Shown: positions 8,616-17,979 of the stretch, in pieces
Layout: every line of letters starts with the position of its first letter
Position numbering within the stretch: the stretch's first letter is position 1
Notes under the pieces: model-generated
What the model was told of the DNA's origin: nothing
The model's input: only the letters and a program-made list of their open reading frames with translations
Databases searched by the model: none
Made by a program: the position numbers and the translations under genes
Origin: Bacteroidota bacterium
GTDB taxonomy: Bacteria; Bacteroidota; Bacteroidia; Chitinophagales; Chitinophagaceae
DNA length: 64,000 bases
NCBI GenBank assembly: GCA_018266775.1
Contig: JAFDZS010000021.1
Span: forward strand, 1-64,000
Direction of reading: 5' to 3'

Positions 8616-8948
8616 TTACCATTTCCAGAAACTGTTATAAATGCCCACATAATTTTCTGTTTCCATACCGCTGGCAGCTTTTAAAGCAGCTAACGCAGGC
8701 GAACCTGTTGCAGCCTGTTGCTGCAATGATAAATTGACTGGTTTATAATATGTAACGGTATAAATGCCCAGCAACTTTACACCCAGGAACCTGATGGGGG
8801 TTTCATAAACAGTAACATTCAGGGCACTGTTGGGCGGTAAATGATCCATTACATATTTTTTGCACTGTTCCTTTCCGGTAGTGGTAAAGGCGGCTATAAT
8901 AACGGCTAACAACAAAGCCCAGCCGAGGTAACTGAAGAATTTTTTCAT
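8616..8948 (-). CDS. Small single-span membrane or exported protein
   Basis: A 110-residue protein of unknown function. Residues 6-24 form one hydrophobic segment (YLGWALLLAVIIAAFTT), best read as an N-terminal membrane anchor or uncleaved signal. The soluble part contains the sequence KEQCKKYVMDHLPPNSALNV and ends in WKW. I place the start at the ATG at 8948, because the longer frame to 9020 adds a non-conserved leader. It is divergent from the gene at 9063, with a shared 114-base control region. Confidence 0.6.
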   Translation of the reverse strand: MKKFFSYLGWALLLAVIIAAFTTTGKEQCKKYVMDHLPPNSALNVTVYETPIRFLGVKLLGIYTVTYYKPVNLSLQQQAATGSPALAALKAASGMETENYVGIYNSFWKW

Positions 8949-9062
8949 TGTTAAAGTTTTTGCGGTTATAAAATTACCCTGTAGTTTTTCTGCTGCAATA
9001 CCGTGGAGTGGGTAATTCAATTGGCGGCGAAAGCATACTTTTGAGTGCTAAAACTCTTGTAT

Positions 9063-9566
9063 ATGATGAAGCCGGTTGTTGAGCCTTTTGAAATGAAGCA
9101 GCGTACTTTTATGAAATGGTTGTTTGCCTTCTTCCTGGTACTTGGTATATGGGCTTTTATAATAATGCTGCCGCAGCCGGGTTATAAAAAATGGTTACTG
9201 CTCTCAGGCGCCGTGGTCATTTTCGGTTTTGGTTGGTGGAGTTCCGGCAAACATAAGATCAATGCAGATCAGCACGGGTTAATGATTACTGATGTATTCA
9301 AAACAAAAACCATTGCCTGGGGCGACATTACTTCTTTACATTATCATACCGTTTATCATGGCCATGGGGTGCAGCTAAAACTTACGGTTACTTACGGCAC
9401 CCCATCAAAAGCCCGTTCCATTTCGGTAAAGCAATATCCGTCAAAGCAAATGAAACGCTTCTTTGAAATACTGTATGAGCAATGCCCCGCGGCTGCAATG
9501 AATTTACATTTTATTAAAATGGCAACAGGAGCAATGAGCTGGAAAGATAAACTGAAAATGTACTGA
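9063..9566 (+). CDS. Two-span membrane protein with PH-like domain
   Basis: A 167-residue protein of unknown function. Two hydrophobic segments close together (about residues 17-37 and 42-58) are followed by a soluble C-terminal domain of beta character with ADQHGLMITD and TIAWGDITSLHYH, a layout resembling bacterial PH (bPH) membrane proteins. Candidate starts are 9045, 9063 and 9066; I chose 9063 because the first six residues of the longest form look non-coding. The stop is one base from the stop of the convergent gene at 9568. Confidence 0.65.
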   Translation: MMKPVVEPFEMKQRTFMKWLFAFFLVLGIWAFIIMLPQPGYKKWLLLSGAVVIFGFGWWSSGKHKINADQHGLMITDVFKTKTIAWGDITSLHYHTVYHGHGVQLKLTVTYGTPSKARSISVKQYPSKQMKRFFEILYEQCPAAAMNLHFIKMATGAMSWKDKLKMY

Positions 9567-9567
9567 G

Positions 9568-10164
9568 TTATTTACAATCCAGCTTTGCGGCATATTTACT
9601 AAAACTGCTGTAACAATCTATACGCATGGCCGTATTACCATTAAGGGAAAGCCAGCTGAGTTTTACATAAGCCACATCTTTCTTCGGTAGTTTTAATTCA
9701 TAATAGTAATACCCGGCCACGGCCTTGGCATTGCAGCTTTTTAACAGTTTGTAACTATAAGGCATTTTTTCCATTACACTGTCAATTGTAAATATGGGTT
9801 TTAGTTCGCTGCAGGGTGAGCTGATCATACTGAAAGAAGTATACCCGGCCCGTGGCCCTTTAAGCAGCAGGTTCCATTTTACGGGTTGCCCTGCCTGTTG
9901 TAAGGTTTTGCCTTTAATGGTAATATCAACGGTGGCCCTTCTGAAAAAATTGATACTGGTATCTTCACTCATCTCCACCCGGTCATTCGCCCATTTAATG
10001 ATTTTGTTTTTTGCGCCGCCAACACTCCAGTCGCCCACATTTTCATAACCCGTACTGTCTGTAATCAATTGTTTCAGCAGGGCATATAAAGATGTTTTAG
10101 TTTGCTGCGCAAAGCAAACGGTAATTATGCTGGTGGCAATAACTGAAAGGATAAGTTTTTTCAT
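9568..10164 (-). CDS. Secreted hypothetical protein
   Basis: A 198-residue exported protein without a family I recognise. The signal peptide MKKLILSVIATSIITVCFAQ is followed by a mature domain with mixed alpha/beta character and several aromatic/Gly motifs (GYYYYELKLPKKDVAY). Cys residues near 120, 145, 182 and 197 could form disulfides. It is convergent with the upstream plus-strand gene, with a single base between the stop codons and no room for a separate terminator. Confidence 0.7.
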   Translation of the reverse strand: MKKLILSVIATSIITVCFAQQTKTSLYALLKQLITDSTGYENVGDWSVGGAKNKIIKWANDRVEMSEDTSINFFRRATVDITIKGKTLQQAGQPVKWNLLLKGPRAGYTSFSMISSPCSELKPIFTIDSVMEKMPYSYKLLKSCNAKAVAGYYYYELKLPKKDVAYVKLSWLSLNGNTAMRIDCYSSFSKYAAKLDCK

Positions 10165-10235
10165 TCTTTAAAGATAACCTTCCTTATGGTTAAATGCAAG
10201 GCGCTTCATAATGTGTACACTACTTAACAGAAATA

Positions 10236-10265
10236 AAAAACCGGTTACACAGGTAACCGGTTTTT
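10236..10265. terminator. Bidirectional-type terminator
   Basis: Perfect 13-bp stem AAAAACCGGTTAC / GTAACCGGTTTTT with the loop ACAG, 18 bases past the stop of the minus-strand gene at 10284. The A-run and T-run make it symmetrical. Confidence 0.85.
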
Positions 10266-10283
10266 AAAATAATGATATCCAGA

Positions 10284-10712
10284 TTAGTTATTGCCAAAAA
10301 TAACTATGAGTGCATAAATCAAACCCGGTAAGTAAAACAAGAGGGTCAATAAAAGATCCAGCCAGAATTTTCCATTGATTTCGCCTTCATGCAGGAATAC
10401 ACCCAATGGTGGTATTAAAATGGTAATAATCACCAGCAGCAGGGTATTGATATCCCCGCCACCGCCATTGTGTTTGGCTTGTTTATAAGCTTTTAATTCT
10501 TTCTTTACTTCTTTAAAACGTTCCTTTTTTTCCTTGCGGGATAAGTTTTTAAATTCATTCACGGCAGCTTTTACGGCATTGGGATCAGCAGGGCCTGCAA
10601 TATTTTCTGCAGGTGTACCTTCTTTAGGTACCATAATACCTGCGTGCAGGGGCTGCAGCGCAAAGGCGAAAATGAAGGACAAACAAAGAGCGATGGTGCA
10701 ATTTCTTTTCAT
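10284..10712 (-). CDS. YqaE/Pmp3-domain membrane protein with exported linker
   Basis: A 142-residue protein. Residues 1-24 look like a signal peptide. A charged, Lys/Glu-rich helical linker spans about 40-85, followed by a Gly-rich joint. Residues about 90-142 form a Pmp3/YqaE (UPF0057) domain of two hydrophobic helices with the family core ILIPPLGVFL and LLLTLLFYLPGLIYALIVI. Stand-alone YqaE proteins are about 52 residues, so this is an extended version of a kind I recall from Bacteroidota. Pmp3 proteins influence membrane potential and ion leak in yeast; the bacterial role is unclear. The ATG at 10712 is chosen because the signal peptide starts there. Confidence 0.88.
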   Translation of the reverse strand: MKRNCTIALCLSFIFAFALQPLHAGIMVPKEGTPAENIAGPADPNAVKAAVNEFKNLSRKEKKERFKEVKKELKAYKQAKHNGGGGDINTLLLVIITILIPPLGVFLHEGEINGKFWLDLLLTLLFYLPGLIYALIVIFGNN

Positions 10713-10959
10713 AACAGTTAGATTTAGATAGATAATACTTAGTACAGTGATAAAGCTATTTGATTTTCTGCAAAACGGAAAACAAAGTTTCACACATAAT
10801 AAATTATTGCAACCATTCTTTTTAAGGCGGTGTGTTTTTCTCTGACCAATCGCAATTGCTAATCTTCTTATTAATGGATGAATACAATAGGCAATTCCGT
10901 AATAAAATTTAAGGAAGAATTCACTGTAACCCGTAGCTTTGTATATTCAACCACTTCAA

Positions 10960-11352
10960 ATGGAAATAGAAATCTTCACCCTTTGCGATTTTGCCCAGGA
11001 TAACCAGTCCAAATTAACTATTGTAGGTACTTTCGACAGTATCAGTGTAAAGCAGTTTCCGGTACAGCATCCCTCCTGTGCTATTGCCTGCAGGTTAAGG
11101 TTTGCAGCCAAAGAAGCCGGCGATCATGATTTTAAACTGCGTATGATTGACGCTGCCGGAAAAGAATGTATTCAACCCATACAGGGGAATATTAATATTC
11201 CCATGCCTGCCAACGGCCAGGTGGTGAGCATTAACCTGGTGGTGAATTTTAACCAGTTGCAATTTGCCAAAGCCGGCCGCTATGCATTTGAAATGTATAT
11301 TGACGGCGACTGGAAAACAGGCCTGCCTTTGTTTGTAAACCAGGCGGTATAA
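10960..11352 (+). CDS. DUF6941-like cytosolic protein
   Basis: A 130-residue soluble beta-rich protein with no signal peptide. The start EIEIFTLCDFAQD and the pattern LTIVGTFDSI...HPSCAIACRLRF...EAGDHDFKLRMID match what I remember of DUF6941, a widespread family of unknown function. I place the start at the ATG at 10960 because MEIEIFTLCD is the conserved beginning; the frame to 10939 adds seven unlikely residues. It stands alone, with no operon partner. Confidence 0.75.
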   Translation: MEIEIFTLCDFAQDNQSKLTIVGTFDSISVKQFPVQHPSCAIACRLRFAAKEAGDHDFKLRMIDAAGKECIQPIQGNINIPMPANGQVVSINLVVNFNQLQFAKAGRYAFEMYIDGDWKTGLPLFVNQAV

Positions 11353-11533
11353 ACATTTTTTTTCAACAATAAATACATTCAGCTTCACAGGTATTGATGC
11401 CACAGAGAATAACAGCTGCATCAATGGGAGGGGGACGGCGTACGTGCTGGCCTGCACTAAATATTTTTCCGTTTTATTGGTATTTAATGCTGATTTTTTT
11501 ATTTTAGCCTGAACCTAACCATCAAATATAAAA

Positions 11534-12112
11534 ATGGAAAAAGAACCTTCACCGCACTCCGCAAAATCTATTGCCCGTAACATTACTGTTGGTGTGGTAA
11601 CACCAGTACTGGCCGCAGCCATTATATATTTCCTCGGGTTTAACCGTGGGGATAAAACAGAATTCAATAAAAAGAAGGAGGCCACAGTGAAAGCATGGAA
11701 TATGTATATGCAGAACAAAGACATCTTTGCTTCTGTATTTAAACAGATGGATGATTCCAACGCTACCATGGAAGAATTACGGGGAAGGGTGAACCATGAA
11801 ATTGATGTGACAGTTGATAACATGGAAGCCATTAAGAAAGATGGCAATGCAGATCAAAGAGTATACTCCACTATTGATATCGTATCGCAACAAATAAAAG
11901 ACATTAAACCACTGATGAATACTTTTATTGATGATATGGAAAATTTCTTAACCCGGAATCCGTCTGTTGATGAAGTGAAAGATTTTGCAGCAGAAAAACA
12001 GGATGGATTGTTAGACCAGGTATATAAATTAAAGAAAAGAGATTCTATCCGTCTCAACGTTTTTTATAACGATCTGAATAAAGAATATGGCGTTAAGTTG
12101 CCGGATAATTGA
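11534..12112 (+). CDS. Single-span membrane protein, unknown function
   Basis: A 192-residue protein with one transmembrane segment (about residues 17-35, ITVGVVTPVLAAAIIYFLGF) and a long, helical, highly charged C-terminal part probably outside the membrane. Several stretches have heptad-like spacing (about 45-130), suggesting a coiled coil. No enzyme motif was found. It converges on the receptor gene at 12174; a weak hairpin (CAACTGCA at 12145-12152 with TGCAGTTG at 12161-12168) lies between the stops. Confidence 0.7.
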   Translation: MEKEPSPHSAKSIARNITVGVVTPVLAAAIIYFLGFNRGDKTEFNKKKEATVKAWNMYMQNKDIFASVFKQMDDSNATMEELRGRVNHEIDVTVDNMEAIKKDGNADQRVYSTIDIVSQQIKDIKPLMNTFIDDMENFLTRNPSVDEVKDFAAEKQDGLLDQVYKLKKRDSIRLNVFYNDLNKEYGVKLPDN

Positions 12113-12173
12113 GCTTGATTTGCTGCAATTAAGCATCGTTGCTCCAACTGCAACAAATGCTGCAGTTGCCAAA

Positions 12174-14258
12174 CTAAAATGATTTTGTTTTCCCCGCATT
12201 TTTTTGGGTTGCAGCATTCCATTGCATTGCAATACCCGCATAAAAGTTTCTTTTAGCGGCAGTATTGTAATAACGTCCGCCTGCAGCATTAAAATCATTG
12301 CCCAGGCTGTACGTTTCATTCAGTAAATTATCGGCACCGGCATAAAAATGATAAACCCATACCCGTTGCGCAGGCGTTTTGTAACCAACCCTGCCGCCCC
12401 ATAAGTGATACGCATTTGCTGCGGCTGTATTACCATCATCTAAAAATATTTTTCCTGCGGTGTAAAAATTATTGTTGAGGTAGAAGCCGCTCCTGCTTTG
12501 TATATTAACAATGAAAGAAAAAGTACCGGTGGGAATACCGGGAACTGTTTTACCCATATAACTGGCAGTGCCTTTACTGTAGTCGCCATATTTGAAATGA
12601 AAGTAAGTATAGGAAGACTGGAAATAAATGCTTTTTAAAAAATGACTATGCGGCAACAAAGCATAATCAGCATTCGCTTCAGCGCCTTTTTGATTAATGT
12701 TGCCGGCATTTACATAATAATCTGCATTGCTGCTGTCTTTGCGGGTAACCAGTGCATGGTTTAACCTGAAGTAAAAACCCGTTAGCTCGGTATGCAGGCG
12801 GTTGTGTAAGAAAGAGGAGCGCAATCCAGCTTCGTAATTGATACCCTCTTCCGCTTCTAAAAATGTACTGATCACGCCTGTATTGGGTAACAGTTCTGCC
12901 GTGGTGGGGGGTGAGAAACCCTTTGAAATACTGCCAAAAACTGTGGTGCCGGACAACTTTTTTTCAATAGCGATCCGTGGGGATATTTCATTTTTATACG
13001 TGCGTTTTTGATCCGCTACCGGGTAAGTACTTAGCCGTGTAAAACCCACTTTGGTGGTATTGATGCTGGCACCCGCGGTAATGATCCAGTCATCATGAAT
13101 GCTGATGTCGGCCTGCGCAAAAAAACTGGCATTGCCAAAATGTACATCATCGTTGGTTTGCAATGTATCGGGCGTACCGTTTTTGTTTTTAGCAGTTTGA
13201 ATGTTAAAGTATCCCTGCTGAAACTCTGCACCGGCTACCAGCCTTGTCACCATGGTATTGTTTTTTCGGGTATAGCTAAACGTTGTGCGCCCGCCAAAAG
13301 AAGGTTCAATCCTGCATTCGTAATTCCGGAACGTGGGGTTTTTAAATTGTGCAAAACTGCCGTACAGTATAGTGGTGTTTTTTATGGCGTCAGAAAAATG
13401 ATACACCTGCGATACGCCTGCTGTAAATGTTTTTTGGTAAATGGCGGCATGCGCTGCATCTGCATCGGGAAAACCGCCGGCAGCGGGCCTTGCCTGGTGT
13501 GGCGCCAGCCTGTATTCATTCAACGTAAGTGCACCGGGTGTCTGGTAATATAAATTGGTGTAAAGAATGCTGGTGTTGATCTGCTGTTTACCGGTTATAT
13601 TATTCTGCGTACAATAACTGAAATTGTCTTTTTTGCTTTGGGTATGGTTGCGGTAGCCATCGCTTTCATTATGCGCAAAACTAATCACCCCCTGGTTTTT
13701 GGCTGTGCCATAATTTACAGAAGACAATACATTCTGCAACCCATAACTTCCGCCAATGTATTCGAACTTTACAGCGGGTACGGTGTTATTGCTGAAACTG
13801 TGTATAAGTACAGCGCCGCCGGTACCGGCACCATACATACTGCCCGCCGGCCCTTTAATGATTTCTATAGATGAAAAATTATTAAAGGCAAACTGGTTGA
13901 AGTAGGTATTGCCACCAGGGTCTGTAACAGGAATATCGTTCCAGTATACTTTTACATTGCGTACCCCAAAAGGCGAACGCAGTGTGCTGCCACGCAGATT
14001 AAGCCGGTAACTGCCGGGAGAACGTTCTTCCAGCCTTACGCCGGCAATGCTGTTAAAAGCAGTAACCAATGAAATTTTGTTTTGCATATCTGCGGCACCA
14101 GGTTGCAATATTTTTACAATGGTGCCACTGTTTACCACGCGGTTTTGTTCAAAGGCAGTAACCACCACTTCCTGCAGCGTGGAAGTGCTGTCTGCTTTTT
14201 GTGCCACGGCAAAGCGGCACAGCAGCAGGGCAATAACGATAGCATAAAATTTAAGCAT
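12174..14258 (-). CDS. TonB-dependent receptor, PqqU/YncD-like
   Basis: A 694-residue outer-membrane receptor. The signal peptide (MLKFYAIVIALLLCRFAVAQ) is followed by a TonB-box-like QEVVVTA, a plug domain (about 40-150, with LRGSTLRSPFGVRNVKVYW and IEIIKGPAGSMYGAGTGG) and a 22-strand-type barrel ending in an aromatic-rich strand. Unlike SusC proteins it has no N-terminal CnaB domain. By memory comparison it resembles E. coli PqqU (YncD), the pyrroloquinoline quinone receptor: RSxxGxRxxxxYxxxIP in the plug, a PGI segment before the last strands, and DNLxxxxY...GRYY near the end. It is divergent, 45 bases from a PQQ-type dehydrogenase gene, which supports PQQ as substrate. A siderophore role is the main alternative. 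Confidence 0.85.
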   Translation of the reverse strand: MLKFYAIVIALLLCRFAVAQKADSTSTLQEVVVTAFEQNRVVNSGTIVKILQPGAADMQNKISLVTAFNSIAGVRLEERSPGSYRLNLRGSTLRSPFGVRNVKVYWNDIPVTDPGGNTYFNQFAFNNFSSIEIIKGPAGSMYGAGTGGAVLIHSFSNNTVPAVKFEYIGGSYGLQNVLSSVNYGTAKNQGVISFAHNESDGYRNHTQSKKDNFSYCTQNNITGKQQINTSILYTNLYYQTPGALTLNEYRLAPHQARPAAGGFPDADAAHAAIYQKTFTAGVSQVYHFSDAIKNTTILYGSFAQFKNPTFRNYECRIEPSFGGRTTFSYTRKNNTMVTRLVAGAEFQQGYFNIQTAKNKNGTPDTLQTNDDVHFGNASFFAQADISIHDDWIITAGASINTTKVGFTRLSTYPVADQKRTYKNEISPRIAIEKKLSGTTVFGSISKGFSPPTTAELLPNTGVISTFLEAEEGINYEAGLRSSFLHNRLHTELTGFYFRLNHALVTRKDSSNADYYVNAGNINQKGAEANADYALLPHSHFLKSIYFQSSYTYFHFKYGDYSKGTASYMGKTVPGIPTGTFSFIVNIQSRSGFYLNNNFYTAGKIFLDDGNTAAANAYHLWGGRVGYKTPAQRVWVYHFYAGADNLLNETYSLGNDFNAAGGRYYNTAAKRNFYAGIAMQWNAATQKNAGKTKSF

Positions 14259-14303
14259 CTTGCAATAACAAAACAAAGCTATAACGTAATTTTAAAATTA
14301 AAA

Positions 14304-15614
14304 ATGCTGAAGATGAATAATAAAATGTATACCGCCTCCTTCTTATTGCTTGCTGTATTAACAGCCTGCCATAGTGCGAAGCACAGCCAGGGTATAACAG
14401 CAACAGTACAACATACCGGAACTTACAACGACAGCATTGTTTTACCGGCGCCTTATGCCACCCCTGATGTAAGGAATGTATCAAAAGTAACAGGGTGGCC
14501 CGAAGGAAAAACACCCGTGGCGCCGGATGGTTTTACCGTTACCAAACTTATTGACGGACTGGATAACCCAAGATGGATTTATGTGGCGCCCAATGGCGAT
14601 ATTTTTATTGCCATGGCCAATACCATCAGCGATGGATTTACAAAAACCGCCAGTGATTATGTGCCCCGCAAAAGCAGCAACACCATTTTGTTATTGCGGG
14701 ATACTGATGGGGATGGTGTACCGGAATTGAAAACCGTTTTTTTAAAAGGGTTGAACAGGCCATTTGGAATGCTGATTCTGAACAATGCATTTTATGTGGG
14801 CAATACCGATGGTTTGTGGATGTATCCTTATACAGAAGGACAAACAGTAATGACCGCACCAGGAAAGAAAATTCTTGACCTGCCCGCCGGTGGATATAAT
14901 AACCACTGGACGAGGAACGTGATTGCCAGCCGCGATGGCAAAAAACTGTATGTTTCTGTAGGGTCTGGCAGTAATGTGGCAGAACATGGTATTGACAATG
15001 AAAAAAGAAGGGCAAATATTTTAGAGATCAATCCTGACGGTACCGGGGAAAGAATTTTTGCCAGCGGCCTGCGCAACCCGGTAGGAATGGACTGGGCGCC
15101 CGGCACCAATACTTTATGGACTGCGGTAAATGAGCGGGATAATTTGGGTGATGACCTGGTGCCTGATTATGCCACCAGTGTACAGGAAAATGGTTTTTAT
15201 GGATGGCCTTATGCTTATTACGGCAAAAATCCTGACCCGCGCCGTAATGGTGAAAGAATGGATTTGGTGAACAGCACCATCACACCGGATATTTCCATGG
15301 GACCACACACCGCATCGCTGGGGTTGGTGTTTAATGAAAAGAACTATTTAACACCGGCATATTATGGCGGTATGTTTGTGGGTCAGCACGGATCGTGGAA
15401 CCGTAGTGAATTATCAGGCTATAAAGTGGTGTTTGTTCCTTTTGCCAATGGAAAACCATCCGGGCCGGTACAGGATTTTTTAACCGGGTTCATTGTTTCT
15501 AAAGGCAGTAATAACGTGTATGGCAGGCCGGTAGGCGTTGCTTTTACGCATGATGGTGCTATGCTGGTGTCAGACGATGCCGGTAAAACCATCTGGAGGG
15601 TGAAAGCAAAATAA
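14304..15614 (+). CDS. PQQ-dependent sugar (sorbosone/glucose) dehydrogenase-like lipoprotein
   Basis: A 436-residue exported protein with a lipobox (LLLAVLTAC), so probably lipid-anchored in the cell envelope. The body is the six-bladed beta-propeller of the soluble glucose/sorbosone dehydrogenase family: GLDNPRWIYVAPNGDIFIA, a DTDGDGVPE calcium-type loop, LNRPFGM, ASGLRNPVGMDWAPGT, and a terminal GRPVGVAFTHDGAMLVSDD. These enzymes oxidise aldoses using PQQ and calcium. Starts at 14304 and 14313 are both possible; the upstream extension overlaps the divergent receptor and is discarded. It shares a 45-base promoter region with the PqqU-like receptor. Confidence 0.88.
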   Translation: MLKMNNKMYTASFLLLAVLTACHSAKHSQGITATVQHTGTYNDSIVLPAPYATPDVRNVSKVTGWPEGKTPVAPDGFTVTKLIDGLDNPRWIYVAPNGDIFIAMANTISDGFTKTASDYVPRKSSNTILLLRDTDGDGVPELKTVFLKGLNRPFGMLILNNAFYVGNTDGLWMYPYTEGQTVMTAPGKKILDLPAGGYNNHWTRNVIASRDGKKLYVSVGSGSNVAEHGIDNEKRRANILEINPDGTGERIFASGLRNPVGMDWAPGTNTLWTAVNERDNLGDDLVPDYATSVQENGFYGWPYAYYGKNPDPRRNGERMDLVNSTITPDISMGPHTASLGLVFNEKNYLTPAYYGGMFVGQHGSWNRSELSGYKVVFVPFANGKPSGPVQDFLTGFIVSKGSNNVYGRPVGVAFTHDGAMLVSDDAGKTIWRVKAK

Positions 15615-15806
15615 ACCGTTTTTCATGGCTGCAAAAGGCGCCGGAATTGTATCATATTCAGGATCAGCAGGGTACTTATAATCTGTGCATTTTTTTCGTA
15701 TCATCCACAGGTATTTTTACTACAAAAAACCGGTTAGTTTCACGCAGTCACGGTGCATGATGATATTGTATTTTTGTGTCATCAGTTAATCCGTAAAACT
15801 CCTGTT

Positions 15807-15923
15807 ATGAAAAACATTCTTCTGATTGTAACCATCCTGGTATTATTTGTTTCCTGCTCCCGTTCTGTAACTATGCAGCAGGCGGCCAATAAAAGCTACA
15901 GGTCTTCAAGATCAGTAAGGTAA
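15807..15923 (+). CDS. Tiny lipoprotein, 38 residues
   Basis: A short frame encodes a lipoprotein signal peptide (MKNILLIVTILVLFVSC) with the lipobox Cys at residue 17, then a 21-residue basic mature part (SRSVTMQQAANKSYRSSRSV and a final Arg). Good evidence is the classic lipobox and the in-frame stop in an otherwise empty 490-base gap (15615-16104). From memory, short lipoproteins ending in similar Arg/Ser-rich QAAN motifs occur in other Bacteroidota. Function is unknown. No other gene was seen in this gap. Confidence 0.6.
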   Translation: MKNILLIVTILVLFVSCSRSVTMQQAANKSYRSSRSVR

Positions 15924-16104
15924 TTGTATATTAAGGCTGCACCGGCGTCATTATCTGTTATCGTTTACTGCATTGGTCTAACCGCAACGCTGATTTTAAA
16001 AAAGATCAGCAGGTATTGCCATATCCGTTCTTAACACACAGCTAATGCAGCATATCAGTACATTGCCATATCTTTATAAAAATGGCATCGTTACTGAATG
16101 TAAT

Positions 16105-17922
16105 ATGATAAAGCGGTTGCTGTACATATCTATCCTTGTTTCATTTTATTCCCTGGCTGGTGCACAGGATAAACCTGCGGACCAGGATACTTTCTTCCTG
16201 GCTAAGAAAAAGGGTTTGCTGGGCCGGCTGGGCAAAAGTATATCCACCTTTACGCCTGATGAACCCCCACAAAAAATCGAGAATCAGTTTCTGCAGTACA
16301 AAGGCAAATTAATACGGCATATTCACCTGGTAAGGGTGGGTTTTGAATGCACGATTTACGATACCTGCGATATTAAAAACAATTTTGGTATCCGTATGGC
16401 CAACACCTTTCACCGGAAATCAACAGAAAATGTAATGCGGCACAACCTTTTCTTCAGGGAAGGCGGGCGCATTTTTCCATTTTTAATGGCAGATAATGAA
16501 CGTTACCTGCGTGACCTTCCTTACATACAGGATGCACGCATTGTGGTGGAATATGCAGAAAACAGCACCGACTCAGTGGATGTTTGGGTATTATCTAAAG
16601 ACATTTTTTCCCTGGGCGCAAAAGTAAAATTGGATACCCGTACCCGTGGCCGTGTGGAATTGCAGGAGGAGAATGCAGCGGGAAGCGGTATGAAGGTTTT
16701 TGTAAGTGGTTTGTACGACCAGGCCCGCCAGCCCAATCAATCCTACAGCGGCTACATTACCCGGCGTAATATAGGCGGCTCGTTTGTGGACTGGACGATG
16801 GGGTATAACGGTTTTGGGGAATCGCTGAGCAGTGGCAAAAGAGAAGAAACCGGTATGTACACCCGCTGGGAAAAACCATTGGTAACACCTTATATTGCCA
16901 GCACCGGCGGATTGCAGGCTGGGTATTACCGCACCAATAATGCTTATGTTGCCGATTCATTGTATAATTCCGATTTCAGGTATTCCTATTATAATGTTGA
17001 TGGCTGGCTGGGCTACAGCCTGGACAGTAAGCGCAGGATGTATGCCAATAAAGAGATCCGGATACATAAATTTGCAGCAGCACGGGCATTCAACCAGCAT
17101 TTTTTCAGCCTGCCGTTCAAATATAAAAACCAGTTCGACTACCGGTTTACCAATTTTACAGGCGGGTTAATGTCTATCAATGTATTCAAACAAAGCTTTT
17201 ATAAAACCAATTTTATTTATGGCTTTGGAAGAAATGAAGACGTTCCTGAAGGATTTAGTCTATCCCTTACCGGTGGATGGATCAAAAAACAGCAATTGCA
17301 AAGGCCTTACAGTGGCATAGATTTTAACCTTACCAATTTTAAGCGAAAAGGATTTTACAGCAATATCACATTCAGCGCCGGAAGTTATTTTTACCGCAAT
17401 CATTTTGAGGATATGAATATCCTGCTGAACGTGGATCATTTCACGCGGTTGAAGCGGTTAAGTGCCAACTGGTTTCACCGCACCTTCATTTCTTCCGGCA
17501 TTACTACTCAAATCAATCCGGTGCTGAATGCGCCGCTGTTTATCAACAGCATATTTGGCCTGCCGTATTTTGTGCCGGATAATATCAATTCAGATATGCG
17601 GGGCACCATCAGGCTGGAGTCTGTATATTACAACACCCAAAAAGTACTCGGTTTCCGTTTTGCACCATTCACCTTTACAGACGGTTGCCTGGTAAAACCG
17701 CAAAGGGCTAATTTAAACAAGAGTGATTTCTATTCAGCCGTGGGTGGCGGCATCCGGACAAGGAATGAAAACCTCGTTTTCGGCACCATTGAACTGAAGG
17801 CCTATTATTTTCCACGCACCAATGCCGATATGAAACCCTGGAAAGTGGAACTAAGCACCAACATCCGGTTTAAATACAACAGCACATTCATAAAGCGGCC
17901 GGATTTTATCAGTGCCAATTAA
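16105..17922 (+). CDS. Outer-membrane beta-barrel protein with POTRA-like domain
   Basis: A 605-residue exported protein. A signal peptide (MIKRLLYISILVSFYSLAGAQ) is followed by a polar region and a POTRA-like domain at about 75-170, ending in RYLRDLPYIQDARIVVEY...SVDVWVLSKD, the pattern found before Omp85/BamA-type barrels. The remaining 430 residues alternate aromatic/polar as expected for a beta-barrel. It is shorter than BamA (about 800-900 residues), with one POTRA unit visible. I infer a surface-protein assembly or transport role; the substrate is unknown. The ATG at 16105 begins the signal peptide. Confidence 0.75.
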   Translation: MIKRLLYISILVSFYSLAGAQDKPADQDTFFLAKKKGLLGRLGKSISTFTPDEPPQKIENQFLQYKGKLIRHIHLVRVGFECTIYDTCDIKNNFGIRMANTFHRKSTENVMRHNLFFREGGRIFPFLMADNERYLRDLPYIQDARIVVEYAENSTDSVDVWVLSKDIFSLGAKVKLDTRTRGRVELQEENAAGSGMKVFVSGLYDQARQPNQSYSGYITRRNIGGSFVDWTMGYNGFGESLSSGKREETGMYTRWEKPLVTPYIASTGGLQAGYYRTNNAYVADSLYNSDFRYSYYNVDGWLGYSLDSKRRMYANKEIRIHKFAAARAFNQHFFSLPFKYKNQFDYRFTNFTGGLMSINVFKQSFYKTNFIYGFGRNEDVPEGFSLSLTGGWIKKQQLQRPYSGIDFNLTNFKRKGFYSNITFSAGSYFYRNHFEDMNILLNVDHFTRLKRLSANWFHRTFISSGITTQINPVLNAPLFINSIFGLPYFVPDNINSDMRGTIRLESVYYNTQKVLGFRFAPFTFTDGCLVKPQRANLNKSDFYSAVGGGIRTRNENLVFGTIELKAYYFPRTNADMKPWKVELSTNIRFKYNSTFIKRPDFISAN

Positions 17923-17933
17923 AAGAAATAAAA

Positions 17934-17959
17934 AAGCACCCATCATTTGATGAGTGCTT
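17934..17959. terminator. Hairpin between convergent genes
   Basis: A 12-bp stem with one C-A mismatch (AAGCACCCATCA / TGATGAGTGCTT) and a two-base loop, 11 bases after the plus-strand stop and 20 bases after the minus-strand stop at 17980. There is an A-run on the left but no long T-run on the right, so it is better for the minus-strand gene. Confidence 0.6.
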
Positions 17960-17979
17960 CGTATATCTTAAATGCCCGC

